DNA of 27,500 bases. Origin: Bigelowiella natans CCMP2755. Taxonomy: Eukaryota; Cercozoa; Chlorarachniophyceae. Location: assembly GCA_000320545.1 (NCBI GenBank), contig ADNK01001932.1, positions 1 through 27,500 of the forward strand. Reading direction: 5' to 3'. The translations under genes were made by a program, and so were the position numbers. Under the pieces are notes generated by a model. It worked only from the letters and a program-made list of their open reading frames with translations. It was not told the DNA's origin and searched no databases. Below are positions 16,948 to 27,500 of the stretch, in pieces; within the stretch, counting starts at the first letter, position 1, and each line of letters begins with the position of its first letter.

Positions 16948-17711
16948 AGATAAATTGAGCAGTGAGATGGAAAAGAGGCTTTGTATTCAGTCTCATCTCA
17001 ATCTATTGCCTCCACTTAGTTGAGTAAGTAGCAGCCCAACTTTGGTTTGTTTTTTCATGACTGCATGGATATTATGTCCATACCCTCACCCTTAATTCAA
17101 AACCAATTTACCTTAAGTTGTGCCTTAGCACCTGCGAAGATGAATTGACCTGTGTAGACCCCCTCGGCAGCAATGAAGTTCATTTTGTCGAGCTTGTATT
17201 TGTACGGGTTGCGGAAGACCACGCGAGCGATGGGAGCTCCTCTACCAGGGTCATGAATGATTTCACGGACAACACCCTTAATGTATCTGTAAAATATGAA
17301 GGAAAATTAGAAGCAATTTGTCATCAAGAACAAGTGTATGTGCAACTAATATGCATTTGCCGTTAGACTAGACGCATTATGAATCCTCTACATACCCATG
17401 ACGCTCTGCGAAGTCAAGAGCACGGTGCTGTACAGCTCCTTTACGGTGCTTCGAGTGGGACTTGAAGACGGACCCACGACCCTTACGCTGACCGCGAATT
17501 TGCTTACCCTGGAGACACACCAAAACAATGAGTGCTACAACTTTTCAACTTGCTGCTGTATACATGCTTGTAATCCAACCCCGGCTTATCTACTCATATC
17601 CATCTTTGTTTCTTGTCTTCATAACTATTCAAGGGCACCTCCTATGATCTGTATCATTCCCCCATACCCCCCTTAGCCCCTGATCGTGCGCATCTATAAA
17701 CTCCATACCAT
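16328..17711 (-). CDS. RPL8: 60S ribosomal protein L8 (uL2), 4 exons
   Basis: Core large-subunit protein next to the peptidyl transferase centre and inter-subunit bridges. Minus-strand exons: 17711-17709 (initiator ATG only), 17508-17396, 17286-17112 and 16795-16328. Splice sites are ATG/GTATGG, CTCCAG/GGTAAG, CATGG/GTATGT, TTACAG/ATACAT, CTTAAG/GTAAAT and TATAG/ATCGG. Spliced length is 252 residues, against about 257 in animals, with all phases consistent. It starts [20 protein letters not shown]. Other matches are [53 protein letters not shown] and [28 protein letters not shown] carries His216, which aligns with the hydroxylated histidine of human RPL8. The end is [12 protein letters not shown]. 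Only this copy is intact; a decayed 3' fragment lies at 14762-14985. Confidence 0.97.
16886..16941. repeat. (GA)n microsatellite in RPL8 intron 3
   Basis: About 28 GA units. On the coding (minus) strand this is a (CT)n run lying about 90 bp before the exon 4 acceptor. Confidence 0.95.
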
Positions 17712-18151
17712 GACGGCGGTTCTGGTAATTAGGCTCAGCAAGATTGATGATAGCAATTTAGTTTCATAATAATTGCATGAACCGCATCATATGATATTAT
17801 AAAGACAACCATATTTATTGTCGCATATAATAAAATAGGGATACAATAGGCTTCTTTGCAGGAATTTAGCCCTTGAAAGATTGCGCTGCGTACAGTTTCG
17901 CCGATTTAATTCGCCGATAGCCGGTGCACTCCAAGAATATACTAAGAAATCAGGACATAATTTGATATTTAAAAATTAGGAATGCTTTCTCATTTTTTAT
18001 GGTAATTGTTTATGTTGCGACAATAAAAAATTGGCGTCTTTTAGAGGATTTCAAGATAACCCTAACCTTTGAGAAAGAAGTCATGTTTTTAAACCATATA
18101 AATCTAATAATATAAGTGATCTAACATCGTCGAAGTTGGTACAAGAAAAAC
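17712..18151. other. Intergenic region upstream of RPL8 and of tRNA-Met
   Basis: AT-rich and without open frames of note. It must hold the RPL8 promoter (minus strand) and the 5' flank of the tRNA gene (plus strand). No defined promoter motif was recognised. Confidence 0.5.
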
Positions 18152-18224
18152 GGTGAATTGGCTCAGTTGGTAGAGCGTGGGTCTCATAATCCCAAGGCCC
18201 CGGGTTCGATCCCCGGATTCGCCA
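18152..18224 (+). tRNA. Elongator tRNA-Met (anticodon CAT)
   Basis: The 73 nt including discriminator A fold as a full cloverleaf. The acceptor stem is GGTGAAT with ATTCGCC (one T-G pair), and the D arm is GCTC/GAGC around AGTTGGTA. The anticodon loop is CTCATAA on TGGGT/TCCCA (T-T at the top pair), the variable loop AGGCC, and the T arm CCGGG/CCCGG around TTCGATC. The TTCGATC loop and G1-C72 pair point to the elongator, not the initiator. Internal pol III boxes are present (TGGCTCAGTTGG, GGTTCGATCCC). There is no intron, and CCA is not encoded. Confidence 0.95.
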
Positions 18225-18228
18225 TAGC

Positions 18229-18233
18229 TTTTT
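18229..18233 (+). terminator. RNA polymerase III terminator
   Basis: A run of five T starts four bases after the tRNA discriminator base, the usual pol III stop signal. Confidence 0.75.
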
Positions 18234-18468
18234 GGCTTGTATTTGTTAATTGCTTATCCCGCTCATTAAGTTTGTGCCGTTGTGATCTGTGCATGTCGTG
18301 ATACTCTTTTGTAGGCCATTACTCATATATTGTTTTTTTGCTGAAACTGTCTCGCCGAGATCTATGTCTCAGCGTCTCTCCAGCCGCCCCCTTGAGACGT
18401 AATCTACCTGGGGTCTAGGAGGAGGAAGTAAACTTCTGGTGATCTACCAGGGAGTTTTTACTGCGCGA
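18234..18468. other. Region between tRNA-Met and the TMTC-like gene
   Basis: Presumed promoter and 5' UTR of the following gene. No motif is recognised. The frame of the predicted start is open back to 18403 without another ATG, and a TAA precedes it at 18400-18402. Confidence 0.45.
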
Positions 18469-19509
18469 ATGCTTCACGTAAGTTTTGATGACACGCTGAA
18501 ATTTTCTCTGTTACTTGATATGTATATGTTCCACATCATCATCTCTCTCTAAAACTATCATATGTTACCCCATCAGGAAATCGTCGTTGCGGCAATCTCC
18601 CTTGGATGCTTTTGGAACTCCTATGGTCTTGCAACACCACCACATAAACTGTAGTAGAGAGATTTTGCAGAAAATATTTTATATAAGATCCTAATTTCTC
18701 ATTATTATGATAGGTATTTATGTCATGCACCTGCAAACTCACCTTTTCAACACACATCTTCATCATTTCCCATAATCATCTGAGTCCATAAAAAATAGTG
18801 AGCCATCACCTTCATCACCAAACTGTAGGTGGGCAGCTTGTGTTCGACGATACGCTTGCAGTGAGCGGAAACCCTGATACCAATCCGTATAGTATTAATA
18901 AGCCCTGGCACGGCGTGGTACTACGACGACCACGACGGCTATATTTACTACTACTACTACTATTACTACTCCGCAGATACACTATGCATGTAGATGGTAA
19001 TTATAACACATAGAACTAATTGCCAATTCTTGTCAGTTTTACAACGATTTTTGGGGCGCGCCGATTACGTCAGCATCGAGCCACAAGGTTATTCCCCCAT
19101 TGAACGACAATTTATGTTCTATGACTGGTGTGCCATCATCATTCATTTATTAGTGTGATAGATAGATAGTAGGCTTATGATTATGGGACTGTTAGCTATT
19201 AAGATACTACTACATCATATATTCATCCTTCTTTGCCTCCCTCCCCTCGAATTTAGAGCTACAGACCCCTATGTGTGCTATGCTTTCGGTTGTCTCGAAT
19301 CATCAATGAAGATCTTCTTGGCAGGTTAGTTTTCATCTTTACAAATAGATAATCTTGCTGTTCTTCTTTCTATTTTCAACTAGATAATCTTTCTATTCTT
19401 CTTTTCGCATCGGATAATAGACACTCCCCGTTAATCAATTCCTGTTTGCCACATAGCTCCTTAATCGCCCCCCACCCCCCCCCCACCCCTCCCGTTCTCT
19501 CTCTCTACC

Positions 19510-19549
<40 letters not shown>

Positions 19550-19721
19550 GCACGAAAAAAGAGATTCGTTGGATCCTCGCATATTTCATGCTGGAAATAT
19601 AATACTTCACACAATAAATAGGTAAGTGGTAGTTTTCTTTTAGGAGCTCTTGCATGTACTGATATCACATACTGTTTGCAAATGACATAGGATTTATTGA
19701 ATCCTCCTTTTAAACTCTCAT

Positions 19722-19760
<39 letters not shown>

Positions 19761-20237
19761 TTTTGTGTTTGTAGCCTCCTTGTTTATGCACTATATCGCT
19801 CAATTTTAAGCGCCTTCAAAGACCAGTTAAACGGTAGCAAGGTGACAAAGAATACTCAACATCGGTCAGAAATTACATTGGATCCTAAGTTAACGTTCGC
19901 ACACTCACACAAATATATAATGCTCCCAAGTTTTCTATGCTGCTCTGCCATAAAGTTTTATTTCTTTTTTAAACGATTCCAAATAATTAACTTGATCAGG
20001 GTTTCCGTAATGTTACTGTGTCATCATAGTGATTGATATGATCACCGCTACTTCATGACTGCTACTACGCCTTCTAATGCTACTACTACTACTACTACTT
20101 CTCTACTACTACTCAGCAACACAAGTATAGCTTTTCTTGCCAGTACTCTCTTTTCGGTATTCCTACCTCCTCATTTTCAGCAAGAATCAACAGTTATATT
20201 ATCACATAGAATCGACTATTTACTATTATTCCCATGA

Positions 20238-20272
<35 letters not shown>

Positions 20273-21225
20273 ATAAAATATCCCATTTGATAAATCAGAG
20301 AAGAAGTACTATGTCACAAAAATCGCTGTATTAGACCTACGCTAGAGTCCGACCCCCCCCCCCCCTTCCTACTCATCATAATGAAATCTTTAAAAGGCAC
20401 ATCCTATCCACTGCGAATCTGTTGCATCAGTCGTCGGTATATTCATCATCATCACCATCTTCATCATCATCATACACGATCACTCACAGAAACAAAGTAG
20501 TAGTCGACTTTTAATCCTTCCCTTCCATGATTCAGCTCTCTCGATTATCTATGTACCAAATCTATAAGATGAAGTATATCGTATTATTCTATCTTTGTTC
20601 TCTACAGGTTTAGCAGATCTGATGTGCTCAATTTGCGGTCTCATTGCGATACAGATTTGGATACGGTCCTCACTGCACTATCTTAAAGGTTGATTGGTTG
20701 AATATAGTAGCATGGATACCATCATCTAATATATGCTTGGCAAACACTTATTACCATACGATACTGTAACAACAGCGTGTGCTTTGTGATGATGATCACC
20801 CCATGTATAAACGACAATGATATACAATTTATGTTATACTTATTTATATGCTTCGACAATTTCGCTGAAATTATGAGTTGTACATCATCATCATCATCAT
20901 CATCATCATCATGGGGACAAATGCTTGTTGCTCATCGATAAATAGCTGTTCGAAATTCACCGAATACTACATTCTCTTACTCGGAGGCGGCGTGGTACTT
21001 AGCGCAGACTCTAATTGCTATTACTATTGTCCTCATCGGAACACTATTCAAGGAGGTGCGTATTAGCAGCAGCAGTAACACCAGCAGCAATATGAGAATT
21101 GCTTTTAAATTCTTATCTGCGTTGTTGGTATCTCTATGTCGAGAATGAAAAAGAAGATGACTATTGTGGTGGTGGTGAGGACGATGACGAGGAGGATAGG
21201 AAATATATTTGTGCTTGTATCTGTG

Positions 21226-21266
<41 letters not shown>

Positions 21267-21455
21267 GCGTGTGGTATGTGCAGCGTTTCGACGAAACGGA
21301 CATTCTCATTATCATCATCAATCATTTGATTATTATTAAAAACAGACATGTGTTACCTGGGCTGCTGTTTTTGGGGCATTCGATGTGATCATGCTACTTC
21401 CAGCGGTATTATAGACCATCCGATATCATAGTATGTGGCACGATGGTGTGAATGT

Positions 21456-21515
<60 letters not shown>

Positions 21516-21526
21516 CATTTTCCTTT

Positions 21527-21568
<42 letters not shown>

Positions 21569-22295
21569 CTCTCTCCACTTTTTCTCTTTACTTTAAATTG
21601 AAGAAGGAGCCAGTAATAAGCACTTCCTAACACACTCATATGCATAAATACAGCTGACGGAACGGAAAGTAAGTGTCGTCATCACATCCCGAACTGACCT
21701 CGGAGCGGACAGCACAAGGGAGACGAAGAAGAAGACAACAGCAGTTGGAAAACCAATTCAAACCAAAGAAGGAGAAGATGCAGACGGGGGAGAAATGCAT
21801 GATAACAGCAACATACAAGATGCAACCGTACTTGAGGAGAATTATGACGAATATAGAGCTGATGATACTACGCCTTCTTCGGCACCATTGTCAACAATAA
21901 CTAGCAAGAAGAATAAACAAGATGATGACACTCATCATAAAGATTTGATGTACTACCCTCCACCTCCTCCTTCTCCTCCTCCTCACTCAAGATATAGATT
22001 CTCATGGATAGATCCAGGAAAGAGGAAGGTCATTATAAGCTCCTTGCTAATCACTCGAATGTTGCTCTTAGCGTTGTTTTGCTCCGGATATATCCTATTT
22101 CGCAAGCGATTTATGGGCTATGCATTGGCTATTGGAAACGAGACAATGAGAAGGTAGTATAGTATTACGACACTAGATCATGTTGAAGATAATAGTGAAA
22201 ATTATTGAGCTATAGCATCATCTTCTTAGTTACGTAGTAGGCCACGATCAAGACTCGTTCATTCATTGACTCACGCTATGATGATGATGATGATA

Positions 22296-22327
<32 letters not shown>

Positions 22328-22998
22328 AATTCCTACTCGGTTTTGTTGATTCCTAGGGCGGAGAACCCGATAGCGTATTCCTCTCGATTCCAAACGAGAT
22401 TTCTGTCAAAAGCATATCTCCATACTTTCTATGCACGATTGCTCATATTTCCAACAACGCAAAGTGCGGACTACTCTTTTGATTGCATTCCGTTGGTGAT
22501 CTCGTGGCTAGATACTAGAAATTTGTTGTCTTTGGTCTTCTACGTCAGCTTCTTTGGAGTCATTTTAGTCCCCCTCGCACTTCTCGCTTCTTTCATGTTA
22601 AACGGGAAGCGAAGGAGCGGAGTGGATGCGCCAGGAGGATCTGAAAATAATAAACCAGCTGATGAGAGAGCAGAGATGGCACTATATTTTCATTCGTTAT
22701 TCTCACCGTGGGTTTTGGCACTAACGATCGTTGTCGCTACCTTTCTACCGGCGTCAGGAGTGGTTGTATTAGAAAGAACCTCATCCATCAAACACCGATC
22801 TATCTATTAAAGATCATGATAATTATGATGATGTTGGTGATGATGGTGATGAGGAGGAGCAGCATAGGAATTATCGTTAACAGCTTCAATGAGAAGAAGA
22901 GGAAGAAGAAGGAGGAGAAGAAGAAGAAGAAGAATGCTGGATTCTTTCCTCGTCCTCCCTCACCTTTGACGTGTTTTTCCCTCTCTCTTCTCCCCTCT

Positions 22999-23045
<47 letters not shown>

Positions 23046-24169
23046 AACATCCAAAACAATCCACTATCTCGGTGATTTTTATACGAATAAGCATGATCCC
23101 TTTCCCCCTTTCGCTCTCCCTTCTCTCCCTATTGCAGCTCGTTGACCCTGGGACGATGGTAGCGGAGAGGCTTCTGTACATGCCATCAATCGGCTTTTGT
23201 CTTTTGCTAGCACTTTTCCTCATAGCCTCCTCCTCCTCCTCCTCCTCCTCCTCCTCCTCCTCCTCTTCGTCGTACTTGTCTCCCTCTTTTATCATCGGAA
23301 TGGGAATCGTGGCGATTTACACGTATAAAACTGTGGAGCGTAACCGTGATTGGTCAACAGAAGAGACCTTGTTTCGAGCAGCCTTTGAGGTTTCTTTTTG
23401 AATAATCGTGTGCGTTTTTATCCCCCCCCACCCCCTCCTTCTCTCTCTCTCTCTCTCTCTCTCTGTATGTGTGTGTGCGTATGGGAAGGAATTCAGAGTA
23501 GAAGAGATGAATATGAATTTTTCAAATTCTGGCTATGTCATTATGAAATTGGAGTCATATTGATATCATTTGGGAAGAAAACTTGCAGTTGTTGTTCTCT
23601 ATATTCCATCCCCCCCCTCAATATCTGATCGTGATACTGTTCTCTTCTTGTGTATATCACTGCTGTTCCCATGTTATGTTCCATAATTGACCAATAATGC
23701 TGGAGAAAGGTTTGTCCACGGAGTGTGAAGGTGATTTCCAGAAAATGTCAAAGAAGACGAAGAAATAGAAGAAAATAGAGAAATACAGACATTACAGATG
23801 GAATTGCGACATAGAGACCTGAATACGGACGGCCTAAGAGAAATGATGACCGAACTTGCAAAATGTTTAAAGGTTTTACTAAACTATGGAATTCTCCAAC
23901 GACGCGAAGAACGTTGGCTAGACTCTATCGAGCTGTTCAGTAGTGCGCTCAAGATCGATGCTACCTTTTGTGATCCGCACTATTGGATTGGTATTAGTTA
24001 ATAATTGGAACTACTTTGATACATCATCATCATTCTATCACCAGGAACCTATCACATATGTGATATGTACACTCAACCAGGCAAATAATGTATTCAAGCA
24101 AATGTACAAACTGATATTATATTTATATATATTAATATTATATATATTTATATATATTAATATTATATA

Positions 24170-24205
<36 letters not shown>

Positions 24206-24813
24206 TGCTGCGTGATAATCACGTAGGAATATCCTTAATCCAAGTGGGGAAAATGGAAGGCGCGGTCAAAAGTCTCTGGAAAGGAGCAAACTGCAAATAT
24301 AACGCCCTTGATGTGAGTTGTGTTGTTCTCGTGGCATGTCACCACTGAAAAGCATTGATTTATTTTGGGATCTGATACTGCTGGTCATCTATTATTTCGA
24401 CTTGCAAGTTATTGCATGTGTGTAATTACGTTTTTACTCCTTCGTCATCTCGTCCCCCTCCTTCTCATTCTTCTTCTACTGCTACTGCTACTTTCTAAGT
24501 ATTGCACGCATTTGATGATTTATGAACAACTCTCCCCTCCCTCTTTTACCACCATTGTTTCATTTAGGCGCTTGCAGTACTGAATCAAGTATACGATGGA
24601 TTTCGGAGCGACATGATAGCCCGTGGGAGGGGGATATTATCGTCTTTGGCAATGTTTGGCCCTCGCAGCATATATTTACTACATCCTATATCTTAGTGTT
24701 GCAACTGCTGCTACTGCTCCATGTATCACACATATTATACCGGAATTTTGATGTACCTCATAAAAACAACAGCTAACTACCACTACTACAACGAGTACTA
24801 TTACTTACTACTG

Positions 24814-24844
<31 letters not shown>

Positions 24845-25841
24845 TACCACACCAAAGGTATGAGTATGGCAAGAGACTCTATCAAACGAATCTACCTCTC
24901 ATGTTGTCCTCCTACACAACCCTCCTACAATCCGGTGTAAACTTTGGCCAAATGCTCCTCAAAGCACAGAATAATGAACTAACTCTGCACCCACAACGGA
25001 ACATACAAAAGAGAGAAAAAGGAGGAGGAGGGGGGGCGGATATAGGAAAGGAAGAGAACTATGATTTGGATGCCAGACAAAGAAAACGAAGACTCGAAGA
25101 GTTGTCCTTGTCGGAGATAGAGCTACAGGCTATCACTGAAGCGTATGGTGTTAATCTCTTACCGATTGCATATACAAAGACTGAAGACCTAGCATACAGC
25201 AGCCTGGATATGGCGCGCAATATCTACGACAGGCACCTATCGAATCCCACTCCAGAAACTAAAGGATTTGAGGTCGTAATGATGTGCTCTACATTAGATT
25301 TCAGGGGGGGGGGGGGGGGGGGGGTAGTATCTCAGTTTAATGACTTAAAGCCCTGAGTGACGGTACTTGCTTTTCTGTCTTTATACTACTACCACTACTA
25401 CCACTACTACCACAGAGGCATGAGTGTACACTCTTCTATTGGCTTGCATTCGCATGCTTAGCAAAGAATAAAACTTATGAGGCTGTGCAGTTCTTTCATA
25501 AGGTAGTGCTGGGTGGTAGAGGTGATGGCGTTACCTGAAATGTCACAATATGCAACGGAGACACAAGATAAATACCACTTAGATTGGAAGAGGGGAGGGG
25601 GAGAGACCGAAGAACATTGAATAATACCTACTCCTCCTCATCATAATCATTAATAGCACTGCCGTTACCACCAACGATTTTTCATTGTACTTGTTCTAGG
25701 TTGTTGATTTAAGTGATCAAGATACCATGACGACGTTCATATGGGGGGGGCAAGATGATACTACTCTCGCATCATCGTCGTCATCAACAACGTCAACCTG
25801 CTTGGATTTTGTGCCGTTTGCTCTGGAATATCTTGCACAGT

Positions 25842-25882
<41 letters not shown>

Positions 25883-25976
25883 ATAGTAGTATCGTTGCAT
25901 TTCTGGTTCTTCGTAAGAGAAACCATGATTCTATTTCGAAATGGATGATATCGATGGGATGGTTGGGTTGTTCAGG

Positions 25977-26015
<39 letters not shown>

Positions 26016-26985
26016 TATATTAGATGCGGATTATTTCGATATGAACAAAACAGTTGCCTCATGTTGCGGTCATCTGAACGGCATGCAGCCCCAACAATAA
26101 GTTTGGTTTGAATTCGAAAAAGATCGATATATTTTGCCATATATGCATGTTACAATCAGCCTTATCAGCCAGCATTCATCTTTGATGATAATATGCTAAG
26201 GTTTTATATAGAAAAGAGGGCGGAGGCAATTTCTTCCTCCTCCTCCTCCTCCTCCTCCCCAGAGGTAGTTACTGCAGTAGAAGATACAAAATGGGTCGTC
26301 GCTGCCTCATACGAGATATCGGCTCGGATAAAGGAGAAAGAAGGCATGAAGCAGGTGAATATTGACGTTGTATCATCATCATTTTGATCATCCAAAGAAC
26401 ACAATCAGGAGCAGTCATCATCCTCCGATGTTGGTAGCGATGTAGTCGTCGAGTAATCCAAAAATCGACGAATATGCATTGGGAACAGCGATTATATTGT
26501 TAGAATGCTTTTCGTATTTTCCTCCTCCCTTCAGCAAGCTACGGTGCTATATACAAATGCCGCCACAGAGCACACGAAGACAAACAACACTCAAGAGGCT
26601 CTCAAGGTCGCGAGTTTTCACCGGCAGCGGCTTTAACAAAACGAATTCAAGAATCTACTAAGCTTTGCTTCTAACGCATCATCATCTGTTGGCATCTTCA
26701 TCATTATGACCATCATGTCTTCTTATGATTGATCATCAGTGCTGGACAAAGGCAGCGATGTTAGCACCTGATAATCAAGTTTTAAGGTGGTTGTTAGCAC
26801 AAGAAAAAACAAACCACACACTCTGTTATGCACGTATGGTTTCAGAATCTGTAAGAATGCACGTTGGCGTTTCGCTATCCTTCCTACTGCCTTTCCTTTC
26901 GAAATTATGACAATTTTCATAGAATGATGAGTTGAGAATAGTTGGCATAATGACCAGCGTATATTATTGTGTATGTGTGTGTGTA

Positions 26986-27048
<63 letters not shown>

Positions 27049-27239
27049 AGCATACATGTGGCAATAAATTGTTCCTCGTTAGGTTCAATATGGCAAAGGC
27101 AATGGCCCACAATGGCGATGTGAAAGCGGCGTTGATGCTTCTAGAAGAAATGAGAACGAAGTCCAAAAGCTCTCAAAAGAGAGAATACTTTAGAAAGGCT
27201 ATTCAGGAGTTATTGATCGGAATAAGTGTACAAAAATAG
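18469..27239 (+). CDS. TMTC: TMTC-like transmembrane and TPR protein, 26 exons
   Basis: Related to animal TMTC1-4, ER membrane proteins tied to O-mannosylation of cadherins; function here is inferred. Exons: 18469-18477, 18577-18625, 18829-18917, 19037-19087, 19257-19324, 19562-19621, 19775-19833, 20131-20156, 20397-20436, 20608-20688, 20946-21055, 21346-21405, 21654-22153, 22357-22762, 23138-23389, 23710-23730, 23873-23990, 24227-24312, 24568-24653, 24858-25272, 25416-25502, 25700-25839, 26201-26354, 26535-26606, 26740-26786, 27083-27239. All phases agree, giving about 1080 residues. Family marks: LVFDDTLAV (about 23-31), FYNDFWG (50), SHKSYRPLCVLCFRL (64), FHAGNIILH, AHPIHCESVASVVGLADL (138), LFKETCVTWAAVFGAFDV, the DUF1736 region (about 355-400), FLPAS, and VAERLLYMPSIGFC (544). 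Then come VERNRDW and TPR-type repeats from VCPRSVK-VLLNYGIL (621) to VLRFNMAKAMAHNGD near the C-terminus. The donor at 18626, the exon 19 end (24653) and the exon 16/17 junction are the weakest calls. Confidence 0.88.
19517..19547. repeat. (GT)n microsatellite, TMTC intron 5
   Basis: Dinucleotide run ending 14 bp before the exon 6 acceptor (19561). Confidence 0.93.
19723..19756 (+). repeat. (CT)n microsatellite as polypyrimidine tract, TMTC intron 6
   Basis: The CT run lies 18 bp before the exon 7 acceptor (19774). Confidence 0.93.
20238..20271. repeat. (ACT)n microsatellite, TMTC intron 8
   Basis: Uninterrupted trinucleotide run between exons 8 and 9. Confidence 0.93.
20883..20912. repeat. 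(CAT)n microsatellite, TMTC intron 10
   Basis: Uninterrupted trinucleotide run 33 bp before exon 11. Confidence 0.93.
21230..21264 (+). repeat. (CT)n microsatellite, TMTC intron 11
   Basis: Dinucleotide run about 80 bp before the exon 12 acceptor. Confidence 0.93.
21453..21514. repeat. Compound (TG)n(AG)n microsatellite, TMTC intron 12
   Basis: TG run to 21480 passes directly into an AG run. A (CT)n run follows from about 21533, giving an AG/CT inverted pair able to fold. Confidence 0.95.
22278..22330. repeat. (ATG)n microsatellite, TMTC intron 13
   Basis: Trinucleotide run with occasional ATA, ending 26 bp before exon 14. Confidence 0.93.
23228..23272 (+). repeat. Coding (TCC)n microsatellite, 15 consecutive Ser codons
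   Basis: Within TMTC exon 15: twelve TCC, one TCT and two TCG codons in frame between ALFLIA and YLSPSF, i.e. in a loop between two predicted membrane helices. Confidence 0.9.
24116..24202. repeat. (TA)n-rich tract, TMTC intron 17
   Basis: AT-only sequence with an imperfect TATATTAATATTATA period passing into pure (AT)n. Confidence 0.93.
25304..25324 (+). repeat. Poly-G run (21 bases), TMTC intron 20
   Basis: Homopolymer G tract about 30 bp after the exon 20 donor. Its length is likely polymorphic or error-prone in sequencing. Confidence 0.93.
25843..25878. repeat. (AGT)n microsatellite, TMTC intron 22
   Basis: Begins inside the GTAAGTAG donor region, so the repeat abuts the 5' splice site. 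An (AT)n run at 25980-26012 follows in the same intron. Confidence 0.9.
26969..27047. repeat. Compound (TG)n(AG)n microsatellite, TMTC intron 25
   Basis: Same compound type as at 21453-21514, placed before the last exon. Confidence 0.95.
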
Positions 27240-27500
27240 AGAGCCAACAGTGGATGATAAATCTAAACCACCTACAAATCTAGCTGCTATATTCTATTGT
27301 CGATGTCGAGATACTACAGTGGTGGGCATTAACGCAATGCGCTTATCTCTTCCGTGTGATTAACGATGTACATGCATATACTCATTGATATAACTACAAA
27401 GCCTCAATTTTCGTAAGCGTATCGTCTACGCTCAGTTGTAGCAGGCTGGATCATCATACAAGCACATGCAGGTTCTTGTAGAGAACGAATTACAGCTATA
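27240..27500. other. 3' flank of the TMTC-like gene
   Basis: No gene seen. Presumed 3' UTR and intergenic sequence. No AATAAA hexamer was noticed. Confidence 0.5.

Noticed and set aside
23779-23872. Open extension upstream of TMTC exon 17 (TLQMELRHRD...CLK)
   Set aside because: Joining 23730 to 23873 gives the canonical VCPRSVK-VLLNYGIL; the extension has no counterpart in the family, although inclusion would keep the frame from an acceptor near 23778 and is not excluded.

Overview
This is nuclear DNA of an intron-rich eukaryote. Every long gene except one is cut into short exons by GT-AG introns packed with simple repeats. There is one eukaryotic elongator tRNA-Met, and no sign of operons or bacterial gene density. 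The only intronless gene starts with a signal-anchor-like helix followed by an ASFASAP-type, Arg/Ser-rich stretch. This resembles the bipartite plastid presequence of algae with a complex red plastid, so an alga of that kind is my best guess. I cannot name the species.

Layout. 0.4-5.4 kb (+): glucosamine-6-phosphate deaminase in at least 14 exons, 5' end unresolved. 5.4-7.5 kb: gene-free island. 7.5-8.6 kb (-): small unrecognised gene with a dynein-light-chain-like tail. 9.5-10.3 kb (+): Rho GDP-dissociation inhibitor, five exons. 10.3-12.2 kb: second gene-free island. 12.4-14.1 kb (+): single-exon PLP enzyme of the methionine gamma-lyase/aluminium-resistance family. 14.1-16.1 kb: third island, holding a broken copy of the 3' end of the ribosomal protein gene next door. 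16.3-17.7 kb (-): ribosomal protein uL2 (RPL8), four exons, the first coding for the initiator Met only. 18.15 kb (+): tRNA-Met(CAT). 18.5-27.2 kb (+): a TMTC-like multi-membrane TPR protein which I could thread through 26 exons in a continuous frame. The genes share no obvious pathway.

The most unusual signal is in the three gene-free islands. They are packed with the tetramer CTAG (roughly 80 copies by eye, against a handful in the genes). In about 24 cases the CTAG, or a short CTAG array, sits between two identical 4-5 bp direct repeats (N4-CTAG-N4). The broken RPL8 copy gives a before/after comparison: where the intact gene has TTAG or CAGG once, the copy has TTAG-CTAG-TTAG and CAGG-CTAG-CAGG. 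This looks like a recurrent insertion process that duplicates 4 bp and leaves CTAG, such as excision footprints of a DNA transposon with CT...AG ends. I know of no description of it.
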